DNA from: Planktophila grossartii
GTDB taxonomy: Bacteria; Actinomycetota; Actinomycetes; Nanopelagicales; Nanopelagicaceae
Direction of reading: 5' to 3'
Length of the DNA stretch: 64,000 bases
Assembly: GCA_965234365.1 (NCBI GenBank)
Contig: OZ248345.1
Location: 1,116,001 to 1,180,000 of the forward strand
Of this stretch, positions 24,017 through 32,476 are shown piece by piece (the first letter of the stretch is position 1; each line of letters starts with the position of its first letter). Under the pieces are notes generated by a model. The model had not been told where the DNA came from and ran no database searches. It saw nothing but the letters and a program-made list of their open reading frames with translations. The position numbers and the translations under genes are program-made.

Positions 24017-25654
24017 TTACGCGAGTGATTTGAATGTCGGAACGCGGAACTTCTTGTCGTAAGACAAGCCGACCTTCTTTGCAGCGGTAACGATTGGACC
24101 CTGGTTAGGGAACTTACCTGTGTTGACTGCACCAGCAACCATCTTTGCAGCAGCAAGCCACTGATCTGATGTGTAGTAGCAGTGGCCTGTACCAGCACCA
24201 ACAGGACCATTGAGATCAGGTGAACCAGCAGCAGTGAACTTGGAGTACTTAGGAGCAGTCTTCGCCCAAAGCATGACCATCTTATTCACTGGAGCTTGGT
24301 AGTTACGTGAGCTCTTTGCAGCTGCGATTGCAGCATCCTTAGCTGCAGCGAATTGATCGCCGTAGCTATCGATAAACCACTGTGCAATTGATGCAGGTGT
24401 GTATTCATCTGACTCTGCAGCGATCATCACTGTTGGCTTTGTAATTTCGCCCTTGAGTCCGATGAGACCAGGAACCTTTGCAAGAGCTGCAGCATCTGCA
24501 GTCTCACGTGGTGTTGCAGCAAGAGCTGCAAGCATTCCGTCGACTGCAGTGTTGCCACTGAGTGCGAAGGAGAAGATGTCGCGATCTGCTGAGATACGTG
24601 CAGCGTAATCAGTCTTTGAGTTATCGAAGACTCGCCCACCTGTAAGAAGTTCACCATCTGCGATGAGCAAGCTTCCAGCTACGCCGACAGTTCCCATGTT
24701 TTCAAGGATTGCGACTGCTGGAGCAACTGCCAATGGATATGTCTCTGCAGCACCAGCTGGTCCTGAAGTTCCATCAACGTGCTTGCTTCGTGTAGGAATT
24801 CCCGCCATCAATCCAACTGCAAGGAGTGCAGAACGTGATGGGATTCCAGCTGCCTGAAGAGCCTTACCTGCAGGGCTTGATGTATCAGGCCATGCGCCAG
24901 ATGAAAGTCCAGCAGATAGCTTGCCGATGACAGTAAGCACCTTGCCGATATTGGCAAGCTGTTCTGTTTGGCGGACAACAGGATCTGTTGAATAGCCACC
25001 AACCTTGATGCTTGGATCGAAGTAAGCCTTAAATCCATAGAGAGCATCGCCGAAGTAGCTAATCATTGCGTTGCTTGGGTTAGCAGCAGGGCATGCAAGA
25101 ACAGTTCCATCAACGAGTTCTGGATGTGTTTCTGCAAGCTTCTGGCTGTGCATTGCACCAAGTGAGTTACCCCAAGCGATGACCTTCTTGGTTGTTGGGA
25201 ACTTCTTCTTGAAAGCTCCGATAAGTTCGACGTTTGCATTGAGCGCCTCTGTGACGTTCAAGCTCTGACGTGAATAACCTGAACCAGCAACACCGTAACC
25301 AGCAGCAACAAGTGCGTTAACTACAGACATGTCACCTGCTGAAGTAAGAGGTCCTGGCTCTGCAGCGTTGGTGATTGTGTAAGGACCAACTGGAGCAAGA
25401 GTTGCTGGGATATTGATAGCTGGGCGAATTCCGTGGGACCAGACAAATACTGTTCCATTGAAGTTCGCTGCTGCGATCATGAGGTAAGGAGCGCCATCGG
25501 CACCGGCACCTGCGCACTGCGTTACATACTTAACAGTTGCGCACTGTGGATCAGCTGCTTGCGCAGTTGAAGGAATAGCTACTACAGCTGTAGCAACGAG
25601 CGCTGCTGATGCTACAGATGTAAGGAAGCGTGACTTCTTGAGTGAGATCTTCAT
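24017..25654 (-). CDS. Secreted alpha/beta-hydrolase
   Basis: A 545-aa exported hydrolase of unknown substrate. A signal peptide ends near residue 33 (AIPSTAQAAD). An HG oxyanion-type motif WSHGIRP lies near 72-78; the nucleophile elbow GNSLG (162-166) gives Ser164; likely acid Asp416 in AESDEYTP; likely His491 in GTGHCYY. Between 230 and 400 lies a large Ala/Gly-rich helical insertion, probably the lid. Cys38 and Cys47 may form a disulfide. Its ATG shares one base with the stop of the importer's binding-protein gene, so it belongs to that operon: an outside hydrolase whose product could be the importer's ligand. Esterase, lipase, amidase or peptidase activity cannot be told apart. Confidence 0.82.
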   Translation of the reverse strand: MKISLKKSRFLTSVASAALVATAVVAIPSTAQAADPQCATVKYVTQCAGAGADGAPYLMIAAANFNGTVFVWSHGIRPAINIPATLAPVGPYTITNAAEPGPLTSAGDMSVVNALVAAGYGVAGSGYSRQSLNVTEALNANVELIGAFKKKFPTTKKVIAWGNSLGAMHSQKLAETHPELVDGTVLACPAANPSNAMISYFGDALYGFKAYFDPSIKVGGYSTDPVVRQTEQLANIGKVLTVIGKLSAGLSSGAWPDTSSPAGKALQAAGIPSRSALLAVGLMAGIPTRSKHVDGTSGPAGAAETYPLAVAPAVAILENMGTVGVAGSLLIADGELLTGGRVFDNSKTDYAARISADRDIFSFALSGNTAVDGMLAALAATPRETADAAALAKVPGLIGLKGEITKPTVMIAAESDEYTPASIAQWFIDSYGDQFAAAKDAAIAAAKSSRNYQAPVNKMVMLWAKTAPKYSKFTAAGSPDLNGPVGAGTGHCYYTSDQWLAAAKMVAGAVNTGKFPNQGPIVTAAKKVGLSYDKKFRVPTFKSLA

Positions 25655-26952
25655 TAGTTTGTTAATCCCTTCGCAGGCATTGCAGGACGCTTGTACGTTG
25701 ATTCAACTACTGGTCCATTGCCTGAGTCTGTTGTGTAGACGGTGTACTTGCCACCATCTGGCTTAAGTGCGCCAGTTGGATCGTATGTACCAATCCAGTA
25801 ACCAGTCGCACCTACGTGAGATGTTGCTGAGTAACCGAGTGGAGTGAGGAATGGGCTAGCGAATGATGCGCCCTTAGTCTCAATAGTCTTGATCAAACCT
25901 GCACGAGTGAGGTTTGAACCAGTTGCCTGAAGAGCCTGCACTGCGAGGAATGCGTTAGACATACCTGCGACAACGTTGTTATCGAAAGTCTGTGTTGGCT
26001 GAGCAGATGCATAGATTGACTGGAACAACTTGATGTATTCATCAGTTGAATCGCTAGGAGCTGGAGCGAATGAGAAGCCCTTTGCACCGTAGAGAAGTGG
26101 GACATATGCCTTATTTGTTGCTGCGATAGTTGTTGCATCGCCACCAACAGATCCGAGGACCCACTGAGTCTTGTAGCCAGCTGCATACGCATTTGCGAGC
26201 GCTGCAGTTGAAGCTGATGAGACACCAAAGAGAACAGTTACTTCAGTACCTGCCGCCTTGAGCTTTGAGATCCAGCCAGCACCTGTTGCAGGAAGTGACT
26301 GTGAACCTGAAGCGTAAGGAATAGCTGTGGTGAATGTGACGCCTGCCTGCTTGAAGCCAGCGAGTGCGTCGCGACCGAAGTCATCATCCTGGTAGATAAG
26401 TGCAAGCTTCTTATCTGCGTACTTATCCTTAAGGAACTTGCCCATGATCTTCGCTTCCATTTGATATGAAGGAAGGATTGAGAATGTTGTTGGGTAGGCC
26501 TTCTTGTCAGCAAAGCCGCTGAATCCTGTATTGACGAAGAGTGATGGGATTCCGCGCTTAGCGAGCTGTGTTGAAGCTGAAATCGCCTTAGTGCTTGCGG
26601 TTCCAAGAGTTCCAACAAGTGCAAAGACTTTATCCTTGAGGATGAGCTCGTTCGCCTTAGCGACAGCAGTAGTTGGGATGTACTGATCGTCCTTGATTAC
26701 CAAAGTAATCTTGCGACCATTTACTCCACCATTGGCGTTGACGTAATCGAAGTACGCCTTCATTGCGCCTGGAATCTTGTTGTAGCCAGGTGATGCGATA
26801 CCTGTCATTGGGACTGTAATACCCAATTTGATTGAGGTAGAAGTTACACCTGGGTCTGAGGCTGCTTGTGCAGGTAACGAGCTAGCTGTCATTGCTGCAA
26901 CTGCTAGCACCGCAGAAGTTAGAGCTAACTTCCGACGATTTGTTCGGATCAT
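25654..26952 (-). CDS. livK: Branched-chain amino acid-type ABC transporter substrate-binding protein
   Basis: A 432-aa extracellular type I binding protein. A signal peptide (about 1-31, ending SLPAQAA) is followed by SIKLGITVPMTGIASPGY, the usual LivK opening, then AMKAYFDYVNANGGVNGRKI and ALIYQDDDFGRDALAGFKQAG. No lipobox Cys is seen at the cleavage site, so membrane anchoring is unclear. Ligands of this family include amino acids, amides, urea and aromatic acids; the pocket cannot be read by eye. It lies after livM behind a stable hairpin, as expected for a product needed in excess. GGAAGGAA precedes the ATG. Confidence 0.9.
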   Translation of the reverse strand: MIRTNRRKLALTSAVLAVAAMTASSLPAQAASDPGVTSTSIKLGITVPMTGIASPGYNKIPGAMKAYFDYVNANGGVNGRKITLVIKDDQYIPTTAVAKANELILKDKVFALVGTLGTASTKAISASTQLAKRGIPSLFVNTGFSGFADKKAYPTTFSILPSYQMEAKIMGKFLKDKYADKKLALIYQDDDFGRDALAGFKQAGVTFTTAIPYASGSQSLPATGAGWISKLKAAGTEVTVLFGVSSASTAALANAYAAGYKTQWVLGSVGGDATTIAATNKAYVPLLYGAKGFSFAPAPSDSTDEYIKLFQSIYASAQPTQTFDNNVVAGMSNAFLAVQALQATGSNLTRAGLIKTIETKGASFASPFLTPLGYSATSHVGATGYWIGTYDPTGALKPDGGKYTVYTTDSGNGPVVESTYKRPAMPAKGLTN

Positions 26953-26972
26953 GTCATTCCTTCCATCGAGGG

Positions 26973-26994
26973 CCTCTAGGTATTTCCCTAGAGG
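26973..26994 (-). promoter_or_regulatory. Intercistronic hairpin between livM and livK
   Basis: CCTCTAGG-TATTTC-CCTAGAGG is a perfect 8-bp stem in the 48-bp spacer. No T-run follows it, so it looks more like an RNA-stabilising or partial-attenuation structure than a full terminator, raising binding-protein mRNA relative to the permeases. Confidence 0.55.
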
Positions 26995-27000
26995 GATGTT

Positions 27001-27978
27001 CTAACGCTTTGCTCGCTTTTCATGACGCGCACGCATTTGTTCGACAGGCCCATTCGGGACAAAAAGCACTGTCAAAATTAGTAACGTACTAACCAAGAGA
27101 CCGGGCAAGTTATTGGCAACAGTCTCTGAACTTTCGAAGCGGCTTACGACCGTATCGACGATTTCAGGAATCGCTACCAATGTCACTGCCCCAATCATTA
27201 CGCCTCCGAGGGTAGTTACGCCAGATAGCACTGCGCCTGTCGCGAGAGAAAAAGAGAGGGCTAGAGGGAAGGCGCCGGGTGAGACCGTGCTTATCGTCAT
27301 CGCCAGGAGGGCCCCTGCAAGGCCAGCCAAGCCTGCGCTAACCGTGAAGGCGAGGACCTTATTGCGGCCAACGTTAATCCCTGCAAGCTCTGCTGCAACA
27401 TCGTTTCCTCGGACAGCTTTCCAATTTCGGCCATAACGAGAATTCATAACATTTCGTAACCAGTAAATAGAGATGAGAGCTGCAAGAGATGCGATCCAGA
27501 AATACCACTTGTACTGAGTGAAATCTGCGCCAAGAGATGCAGGTGGCGCTCCAATGTCATAGAGAAGTCCTTGTTCACCACCGAAGATTGGGAATTGATT
27601 TGCAATCGATGGAAGTCCAATTGCAAGTGCGAGAGTTGTTCCCGCTAAGTACGGACCACTTAAACGTGCAGCAGCGAGACCGAGAAGATATCCGCCAAGA
27701 GCTGCAGCAAGAACTGCAATACAGAAAGTTAACCAGACGGGGGCGCCCCAATGGTTACGTGAAAGTGCGGCTGCATATCCACCAATTGCAAGGAGAGCTC
27801 CGTGGCCCAAAGAAACCTGTCCTGAATAACCAGTGAGCAGAATGATTGAGGCAATGGCAATGACATAGATTGCAACGGTCGCGCCTTGGAATACTCGAAG
27901 TTCATCAACACGATTACTAAGTAGGAAAAGTACGACTCCGAAAAGCGTGAACCCGATGAGTGGATGTTTCTTAAGCAC
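27001..27978 (-). CDS. livM: Branched-chain amino acid-type ABC transporter permease LivM
   Basis: One of two membrane subunits. About ten hydrophobic segments; the family signatures ILLTGYSGQVSLGHGALLAIGGY and the EAA-like ELAGINVGRNKVLAFTVSAGLAGLAGAL are clear. The start chosen is GTG at 27976-27978 (VLKKHPLIGFTLF), giving 325 aa; it overlaps the livH stop in the string GTGCTTAA and has an AGG upstream. An earlier possible start would add about 25 residues in another gene's frame region, with no likeness to the family. Confidence 0.92.
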   Translation of the reverse strand: MLKKHPLIGFTLFGVVLFLLSNRVDELRVFQGATVAIYVIAIASIILLTGYSGQVSLGHGALLAIGGYAAALSRNHWGAPVWLTFCIAVLAAALGGYLLGLAAARLSGPYLAGTTLALAIGLPSIANQFPIFGGEQGLLYDIGAPPASLGADFTQYKWYFWIASLAALISIYWLRNVMNSRYGRNWKAVRGNDVAAELAGINVGRNKVLAFTVSAGLAGLAGALLAMTISTVSPGAFPLALSFSLATGAVLSGVTTLGGVMIGAVTLVAIPEIVDTVVSRFESSETVANNLPGLLVSTLLILTVLFVPNGPVEQMRARHEKRAKR

Positions 27979-28879
27979 GGCGACCTGCCTTTGTTCCAAT
28001 AAATCCTTGTGGGCGAACCAACAAGACAAGAAGCAGTAGCGCAAAGGCAACAATGAAGACGAGTGTTCCGCTTATATAGATCTGAACTGCTGCGAGCACT
28101 AATCCGAGTACGACTGCACCCAGTACTGCACCGGGCAACGATTCGAGCCCCCCGATAACTGCAGCAATAAATCCAAAGGTAAGGAGCAAACTGAACTCGA
28201 GAGAGTCTGGCGATACTGCCCCAGTTCCATTGACGGTTTGAAGTAATCCAGCAGCGGCACCTGCAGCGCCAGCAATTGCCCACCCGATGGTGCGAATTGC
28301 GCCAACTCGAATTCCAGCTAGTTGTGCGATCTCAGGCGAGTAAGCAGAAGCTCGGAGAGAAAGTCCCAGACTTGTCTTCTGGAAGATAAATCCGAGAACC
28401 AACACCATTCCAAGAACAGTAAGAAGGACCAATAAATTCATCGGCGAGAGTGAAATGGTCTCTTCTCCAAATTTAAACCCAACCTTGGAAAGCGGTGGCT
28501 GAATTTGAATATCTTGATTACCCCAAATGAAACCGATCATCGCGCGAATAAATCCCAGTAGACCGAGAGTTGCGATAATTGGAACGATACCTGCAACAGG
28601 GCCAGATGTACTGTGTTTAATAAGTGTGCGAATAAGAAGTATTTCTACAAGAGCGCTAAAGAGTGCACCGAGGATCATTGCCAAAGGAAGCGCTATCCAG
28701 AAATTTCCCGTCTTTTGGACAAGCTCAAAACCAATATAGGTAGAGAGGAGCGCCATTCCTGCTTGCGCGAAGTTGATTACGCGAGTTGAACGCCAGACCA
28801 AGACCATGGCGATTGCCATCAGTGCGTAGATGGAACCCGCGCCGATTCCAATGAGGAGCATGTTAATAAATTGAACCAT
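27971..28879 (-). CDS. livH: Branched-chain amino acid-type ABC transporter permease LivH
   Basis: The second membrane subunit, 302 aa with about eight hydrophobic segments. The opening IGAGSIYALMAIAMVLVWRSTRVINFAQAGM is the classic LivH signature, and SPEIAQLAGIRVGAIRTIGWAIAGAAGAAAGLL is the cytoplasmic coupling loop that contacts the ATPases. Start and stop overlap livF and livM, so stoichiometric translation is likely. Confidence 0.94.
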   Translation of the reverse strand: MVQFINMLLIGIGAGSIYALMAIAMVLVWRSTRVINFAQAGMALLSTYIGFELVQKTGNFWIALPLAMILGALFSALVEILLIRTLIKHSTSGPVAGIVPIIATLGLLGFIRAMIGFIWGNQDIQIQPPLSKVGFKFGEETISLSPMNLLVLLTVLGMVLVLGFIFQKTSLGLSLRASAYSPEIAQLAGIRVGAIRTIGWAIAGAAGAAAGLLQTVNGTGAVSPDSLEFSLLLTFGFIAAVIGGLESLPGAVLGAVVLGLVLAAVQIYISGTLVFIVAFALLLLVLLVRPQGFIGTKAGRRA

Positions 28880-29589
28880 TAGTACCCCAAGTAAGCAGCG
28901 CGCACTGCTGGGTCGGCGATGAGGTCTGCTGCGCTTCCGGAAGTTGCTACGCGTCCGAGGTTGAGAACAACTGCAGTGTCAGCGATCTTGAGTGCGCCCA
29001 TAGCATTCTGTTCTACAAGAACAACAGTGAGGCCCATCGAGTCAACGATTCCACGAATAGTTTGGAAGATCTGTTCAATGACAAGTGGAGCAAGTCCCAG
29101 TGATGGTTCGTCTAATAGAAGAAGATTTGGCTTCGACATAAGAGCGCGACCGATTGCAAGCATCTGACGTTCGCCACCTGACAATGTATCTGCGCGTTGG
29201 CCGAGGCGTTCGCCCAGTCGTGGAAAGAGCTCGATTACTTGCTGCTTAGTTTCTGTCGCTTCCTTCTTATTGCGACGCCAGAGCGCACCTAAATCAAGGT
29301 TCTCTTCAACGGTAAGTTCTGCAACAACTGACTTTCCTTCAGAGACATGTGAAACACCACTGCGCACATGTGATTCTGGTTTACCGCTCAAAAGATTATG
29401 CTCGCCCCAATGCGCTGAACCTTCGGTGGCCTTGTTGAGTCCTGAGAGCGTGCGTAACAAAGTGGATTTACCTGCACCGTTTGCGCCGATTACAGCAGAA
29501 AGCTTTCCGGTTTCAACAGTGAATGAGACTCCGCTTATGGCGCGGATTGCACCGTGATCAACTATCAGATCTTTAACTACGAGGCTCAC
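28879..29589 (-). CDS. livF: Branched-chain amino acid-type ABC transporter ATPase LivF
   Basis: A 236-aa nucleotide-binding subunit. Walker A GANGAGKSTLLRTLSG, HVSEGKSVVAELTVEENL (Q-loop region), signature LSGGERQMLAIGRALM, Walker B LLLDEPSLGLAP, and VLVEQNA. The short C-terminus, with no extra helix after ADLIADPAVRAAYLGY, identifies LivF rather than LivG. It starts with GTG (29587-29589) directly after the livG stop and shares one base with the livH start. Confidence 0.94.
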   Translation of the reverse strand: MSLVVKDLIVDHGAIRAISGVSFTVETGKLSAVIGANGAGKSTLLRTLSGLNKATEGSAHWGEHNLLSGKPESHVRSGVSHVSEGKSVVAELTVEENLDLGALWRRNKKEATETKQQVIELFPRLGERLGQRADTLSGGERQMLAIGRALMSKPNLLLLDEPSLGLAPLVIEQIFQTIRGIVDSMGLTVVLVEQNAMGALKIADTAVVLNLGRVATSGSAADLIADPAVRAAYLGY

Positions 29590-30354
29590 TTATGCCCCCG
29601 TTCCAAGATAGGCGGCAATCACAGCTGGATCGCGACGAACAACATCAGATGATCCGCTAGAAATAACTTCGCCGAAGTTCAATACATATAAGCGGTCGCA
29701 GACAGACATCACAACATCCATGTGGTGTTCAACGATGAGCACTGACATCTGCGCTGTGAGGTTACGGATAAGGCCGTTCATCCACTCGATATCTTGTGGA
29801 CCAAGACCGCCCGCTGGCTCATCGAGCATCAAAACTTTTGGTTCGCTCACGAGTGCACGAGCAATCGCAACGCGCTTTGTATCGGGATAAGAAAGGGTAT
29901 TTGCGCGACGGTTGGCAAGGGCTCCGGCGTAGACGCGCTCGAGCGCAGTCATTGAACGTTCTGCTAAGTCAGCTTCATCTTGAGTGTTACGTCCGAAGCT
30001 TGCTGAAATTAATCCGGTCTTGGCAAATCTCTGCGCACCAATCATCACGTTTTCAAGAACGGTGAGGTCTGGAAATAATCCGACGCCTTGAAGAGTGCGC
30101 GCGATTCCGAGATCGGCTAATTGATCGGTGCGCGGCCAGGATCGTTCTTTCCCTTGAAATGAGAAAGAACCAGTGTCGGGAGTTACGAGACCACAGATTG
30201 CATTAAAGAGAGTTGTCTTGCCAGCGCCGTTGGGGCCAATGACTCCTACTACTTCATTCTGATTGAGTTGAAGATGAACATCATGCAGAGCGCGAAGTCC
30301 GCCAAAGGAGACAGAGACTCCCTGGGCATGTAGAAGCGGCGTATTAGTAGACAT
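29590..30354 (-). CDS. livG: Branched-chain amino acid-type ABC transporter ATPase LivG
   Basis: The partner ATPase, 254 aa from the ATG at 30352-30354 (MSTNTPLLHAQG). Walker A GPNGAGKTTLFNAICG, TLQGVGLFPDLTVLENVMIGAQ, a signature degenerate to LSYPDTKRVAIARAL (LSYPD in place of LSGGQ), Walker B LMLDEPAGGLGP, and VEHHMDVVM. The non-canonical signature LSYG/LSYPD is common in LivG. It heads the importer genes and overlaps the 3' end of alr by 11 bp, so the cassette is transcribed onward from alr or from a promoter inside alr. Confidence 0.94.
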   Translation of the reverse strand: MSTNTPLLHAQGVSVSFGGLRALHDVHLQLNQNEVVGVIGPNGAGKTTLFNAICGLVTPDTGSFSFQGKERSWPRTDQLADLGIARTLQGVGLFPDLTVLENVMIGAQRFAKTGLISASFGRNTQDEADLAERSMTALERVYAGALANRRANTLSYPDTKRVAIARALVSEPKVLMLDEPAGGLGPQDIEWMNGLIRNLTAQMSVLIVEHHMDVVMSVCDRLYVLNFGEVISSGSSDVVRRDPAVIAAYLGTGA

Positions 30355-31447
30355 GAGCTGAATAGATTCTAGGCACACGAGGACCGATTCGTGTCACTAT
30401 CTCGTAATTAATTGAGCCGGATGCGCCACCCCAGTCATCGGCAGTGTATTCAGAGTGCGAACCGTTACCGAAAACGACTACCCAATCCCCCGATTTTGCC
30501 TTCGATGCAGCGCCGAGATCAACAACAAATTGGTCCATGGATACGCGACCAATAATCGGTGCTCTCTTTCCTGAAGACCAGATGCCTGCATCCTGTGCAA
30601 TACGTGGAATTCCATCTGCATAACCCATCGCTACAACGCCAAGTTTGGTATCTGCAGATGTGCTCTCCGTTGCACCGTATCCAACGGGCGTATTGGCAGG
30701 AACATCTTTAACTAAATAGAGGGCGGCTCGTAGTTGCATTGCTGGTCGCAAGCCAAGTGACTGTGAATTTCCAAGTGTCTTCACATCGGGAGAAAGTCCA
30801 TACATGGCAATACCTGTACGCACCATGTCGAATGCCGCGGAATGATCCTTGAGAGTTGCTGCAGAATTTGAGAGATGGCGCATTACATTGGTAAAGCCGA
30901 GTGAGTGCAGTCGTGCAACCATCTCGTTGAAGCGCGCTAGCTGCTCGTGATTCTGCTTTTCTCCTGGTTCATCTGCGCGAGCAAAGTGAGAGAAGATTCC
31001 TACAATCTCAATATTCTTGAGATGTTCTGCGCCCAGTTGATCCCACTCTGCAAGGAATCCCCCACGAGTCATGCCGGTATCTACTTCAAGGTGAACTCGC
31101 GCCTTCTTTGAATGTGAAGCATCTGAAATTTCTTTGAGCGCAGCAAGTGAAGCCGCAGCTAATTCGATATCGAGTTCGATCGCCTTGGCGAAATCAGAAC
31201 CTGGCTGCACCAACCAAGCAAGGATAGGAGTTTCAATTCCTGCCTCACGAAGAGCAATTGCTTCTTCAAGGAGTGCAACACCCAAGTAGTCAGCACCTGC
31301 AGATATTGCCGCCTTTGCGACAGGAATAAGTCCGTGGCCATACGCATCAGCCTTTACGACTGCAAGAAGCTTTGTTCCGGCAGTCTTCTTCAATAATTCA
31401 ACGTTGTGCTTGATAGCGCTGAGATCAACGATTGCTTCAGCTCTCAT
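30344..31447 (-). CDS. alr: Alanine racemase
   Basis: A PLP enzyme making D-alanine for peptidoglycan. The PLP lysine is Lys32 in VVKADAYGHG; the second catalytic base from the partner subunit is the Tyr in PVGYGAT, with GYADGIPR and RVSMDQFVVDLG following. 367 aa, normal. The ATG overlaps the acpS stop by 4 nt. In many actinobacteria nnrE separates acpS and alr and tsaE follows alr; here neither is so. Confidence 0.97.
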   Translation of the reverse strand: MRAEAIVDLSAIKHNVELLKKTAGTKLLAVVKADAYGHGLIPVAKAAISAGADYLGVALLEEAIALREAGIETPILAWLVQPGSDFAKAIELDIELAAASLAALKEISDASHSKKARVHLEVDTGMTRGGFLAEWDQLGAEHLKNIEIVGIFSHFARADEPGEKQNHEQLARFNEMVARLHSLGFTNVMRHLSNSAATLKDHSAAFDMVRTGIAMYGLSPDVKTLGNSQSLGLRPAMQLRAALYLVKDVPANTPVGYGATESTSADTKLGVVAMGYADGIPRIAQDAGIWSSGKRAPIIGRVSMDQFVVDLGAASKAKSGDWVVVFGNGSHSEYTADDWGGASGSINYEIVTRIGPRVPRIYSAHVY

Positions 31448-31785
31448 CGTTCGACCACCACCATGGCTGATGCGATACCTGCATCGTGTGAGAGCGATAG
31501 ATGCACCTGCGCGCCATCGACGAGATCTGCGATCTCGCCACGGAAGAGAAATTCAGGTTTGCCGTTAGGTTGATTGATGACTTCGGCATCGTGCCAGTGC
31601 AGACCATGTGTTGGGCTCAGCGCTTTATAGAGTGCCTCTTTTGCTGCAAAGCGCGCAGCAAGTGATTGTGCAGATTTGGTGCGTTCCGATTCAGTAAATA
31701 GTTTTTCGCGCAGACCTGGTGTGCGCTCGAGAGATTCGAGGAATCGGGCTATATCCACGACATCAATGCCGACTCCATCAATCAT
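31444..31785 (-). CDS. acpS: Holo-[acyl-carrier-protein] synthase
   Basis: It attaches 4'-phosphopantetheine to acyl carrier protein for lipid synthesis. The 113-aa protein has both family motifs: GIDVVDIARF (Asp for Mg) near the N-terminus and RFAAKEALYKAL (Glu/Lys) at about 65-76, then LSLSHDAGIASAMV. Start ATG at 31785, 20 bp below the PAP2 gene. Confidence 0.95.
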   Translation of the reverse strand: MIDGVGIDVVDIARFLESLERTPGLREKLFTESERTKSAQSLAARFAAKEALYKALSPTHGLHWHDAEVINQPNGKPEFLFRGEIADLVDGAQVHLSLSHDAGIASAMVVVER

Positions 31786-31805
31786 GGGAGCGAGTGTATT
31801 AGGAG

Positions 31806-32474
31806 CTAGTGGAGTTGGCTATCAGATGGGAAGAAGCGATCAATTGCAATGATGAGGACAAGGAGCGCTCCTCCAAGAAGTAGTCCACCAAAGAGATCTG
31901 AGAACCAGTGCGTATTGCGGATGAGAGAAACGGTGCAGACGGTCAGCGCCAGAACGCCGACTGCTGCACTTGCAAGACGACCGTTATATCTATCTACGTG
32001 CGCATAGCGATAAATCAAATATGCGATGACGCCCCAAATGAGAATTGCATTGGAGGCATGGCCACTTGGATATGACATTCCTCCTGCATGCAAAATATCA
32101 AGACCCATGCGTGGCTTAGTGCGACCGAGAGCATATTTAAAGGCGCCAACCACAACATTGAGTGCAATAAATGCAAGCAATCCTAAGTTGATTGGTCGCC
32201 ACGTCTTAAAGCGAAATGCAATATATGAACCAACGATGATGAGCGCTATTCCAGAAACACTGCGAAGGCCCAAGTCATCCAGACGTCGGATAAGGAAATT
32301 TGATAGCCCATGAAATTTAGGGTGATGCCAATTATTAAGTTCGCGATCGATGCGAACTAAGAATCCATCTGTGAGAACGATGTACGTTGTAAAGAGGTAA
32401 CCAGCAAAAAGCCATGCAGACCAGTTCAGTGCGCGGCGCATCTGGCGATGGCGTTGATCAAGAATCGTTGGCAT
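31806..32474 (-). CDS. PAP2-family membrane phosphatase
   Basis: A 222-aa integral membrane phosphatase with six hydrophobic segments. All three acid-phosphatase motifs are visible: KYALGRTKPR, SYPSGHASN and SLIRNTHWFSDLFGG, giving the catalytic His pair, Arg and Asp. Substrates in the family include undecaprenyl pyrophosphate and phosphatidic acid; among the sugar- and peptidoglycan-precursor genes here an isoprenoid-carrier phosphatase is attractive but unproven. 2 bp separate it from glmS. Confidence 0.87.
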   Translation of the reverse strand: MPTILDQRHRQMRRALNWSAWLFAGYLFTTYIVLTDGFLVRIDRELNNWHHPKFHGLSNFLIRRLDDLGLRSVSGIALIIVGSYIAFRFKTWRPINLGLLAFIALNVVVGAFKYALGRTKPRMGLDILHAGGMSYPSGHASNAILIWGVIAYLIYRYAHVDRYNGRLASAAVGVLALTVCTVSLIRNTHWFSDLFGGLLLGGALLVLIIAIDRFFPSDSQLH

Positions 32475-32476
32475 GG

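Noticed and set aside
27979..28053. Upstream in-frame extension of livM
   Set aside because: It is translated from livH coding sequence in another frame; the GTG overlapping the livH stop fits the operon better.
29590..30354. LivG signature LSYPD as evidence of inactivation
   Set aside because: Degenerate signatures of this kind are usual in LivG; Walker A, Walker B and the H-loop are intact.
30344..31447. Loss of the catalytic tyrosine in alanine racemase
   Set aside because: The Glu in GATES is at the position after the catalytic GYG tyrosine, which is present, as are Lys32 and GYADG.
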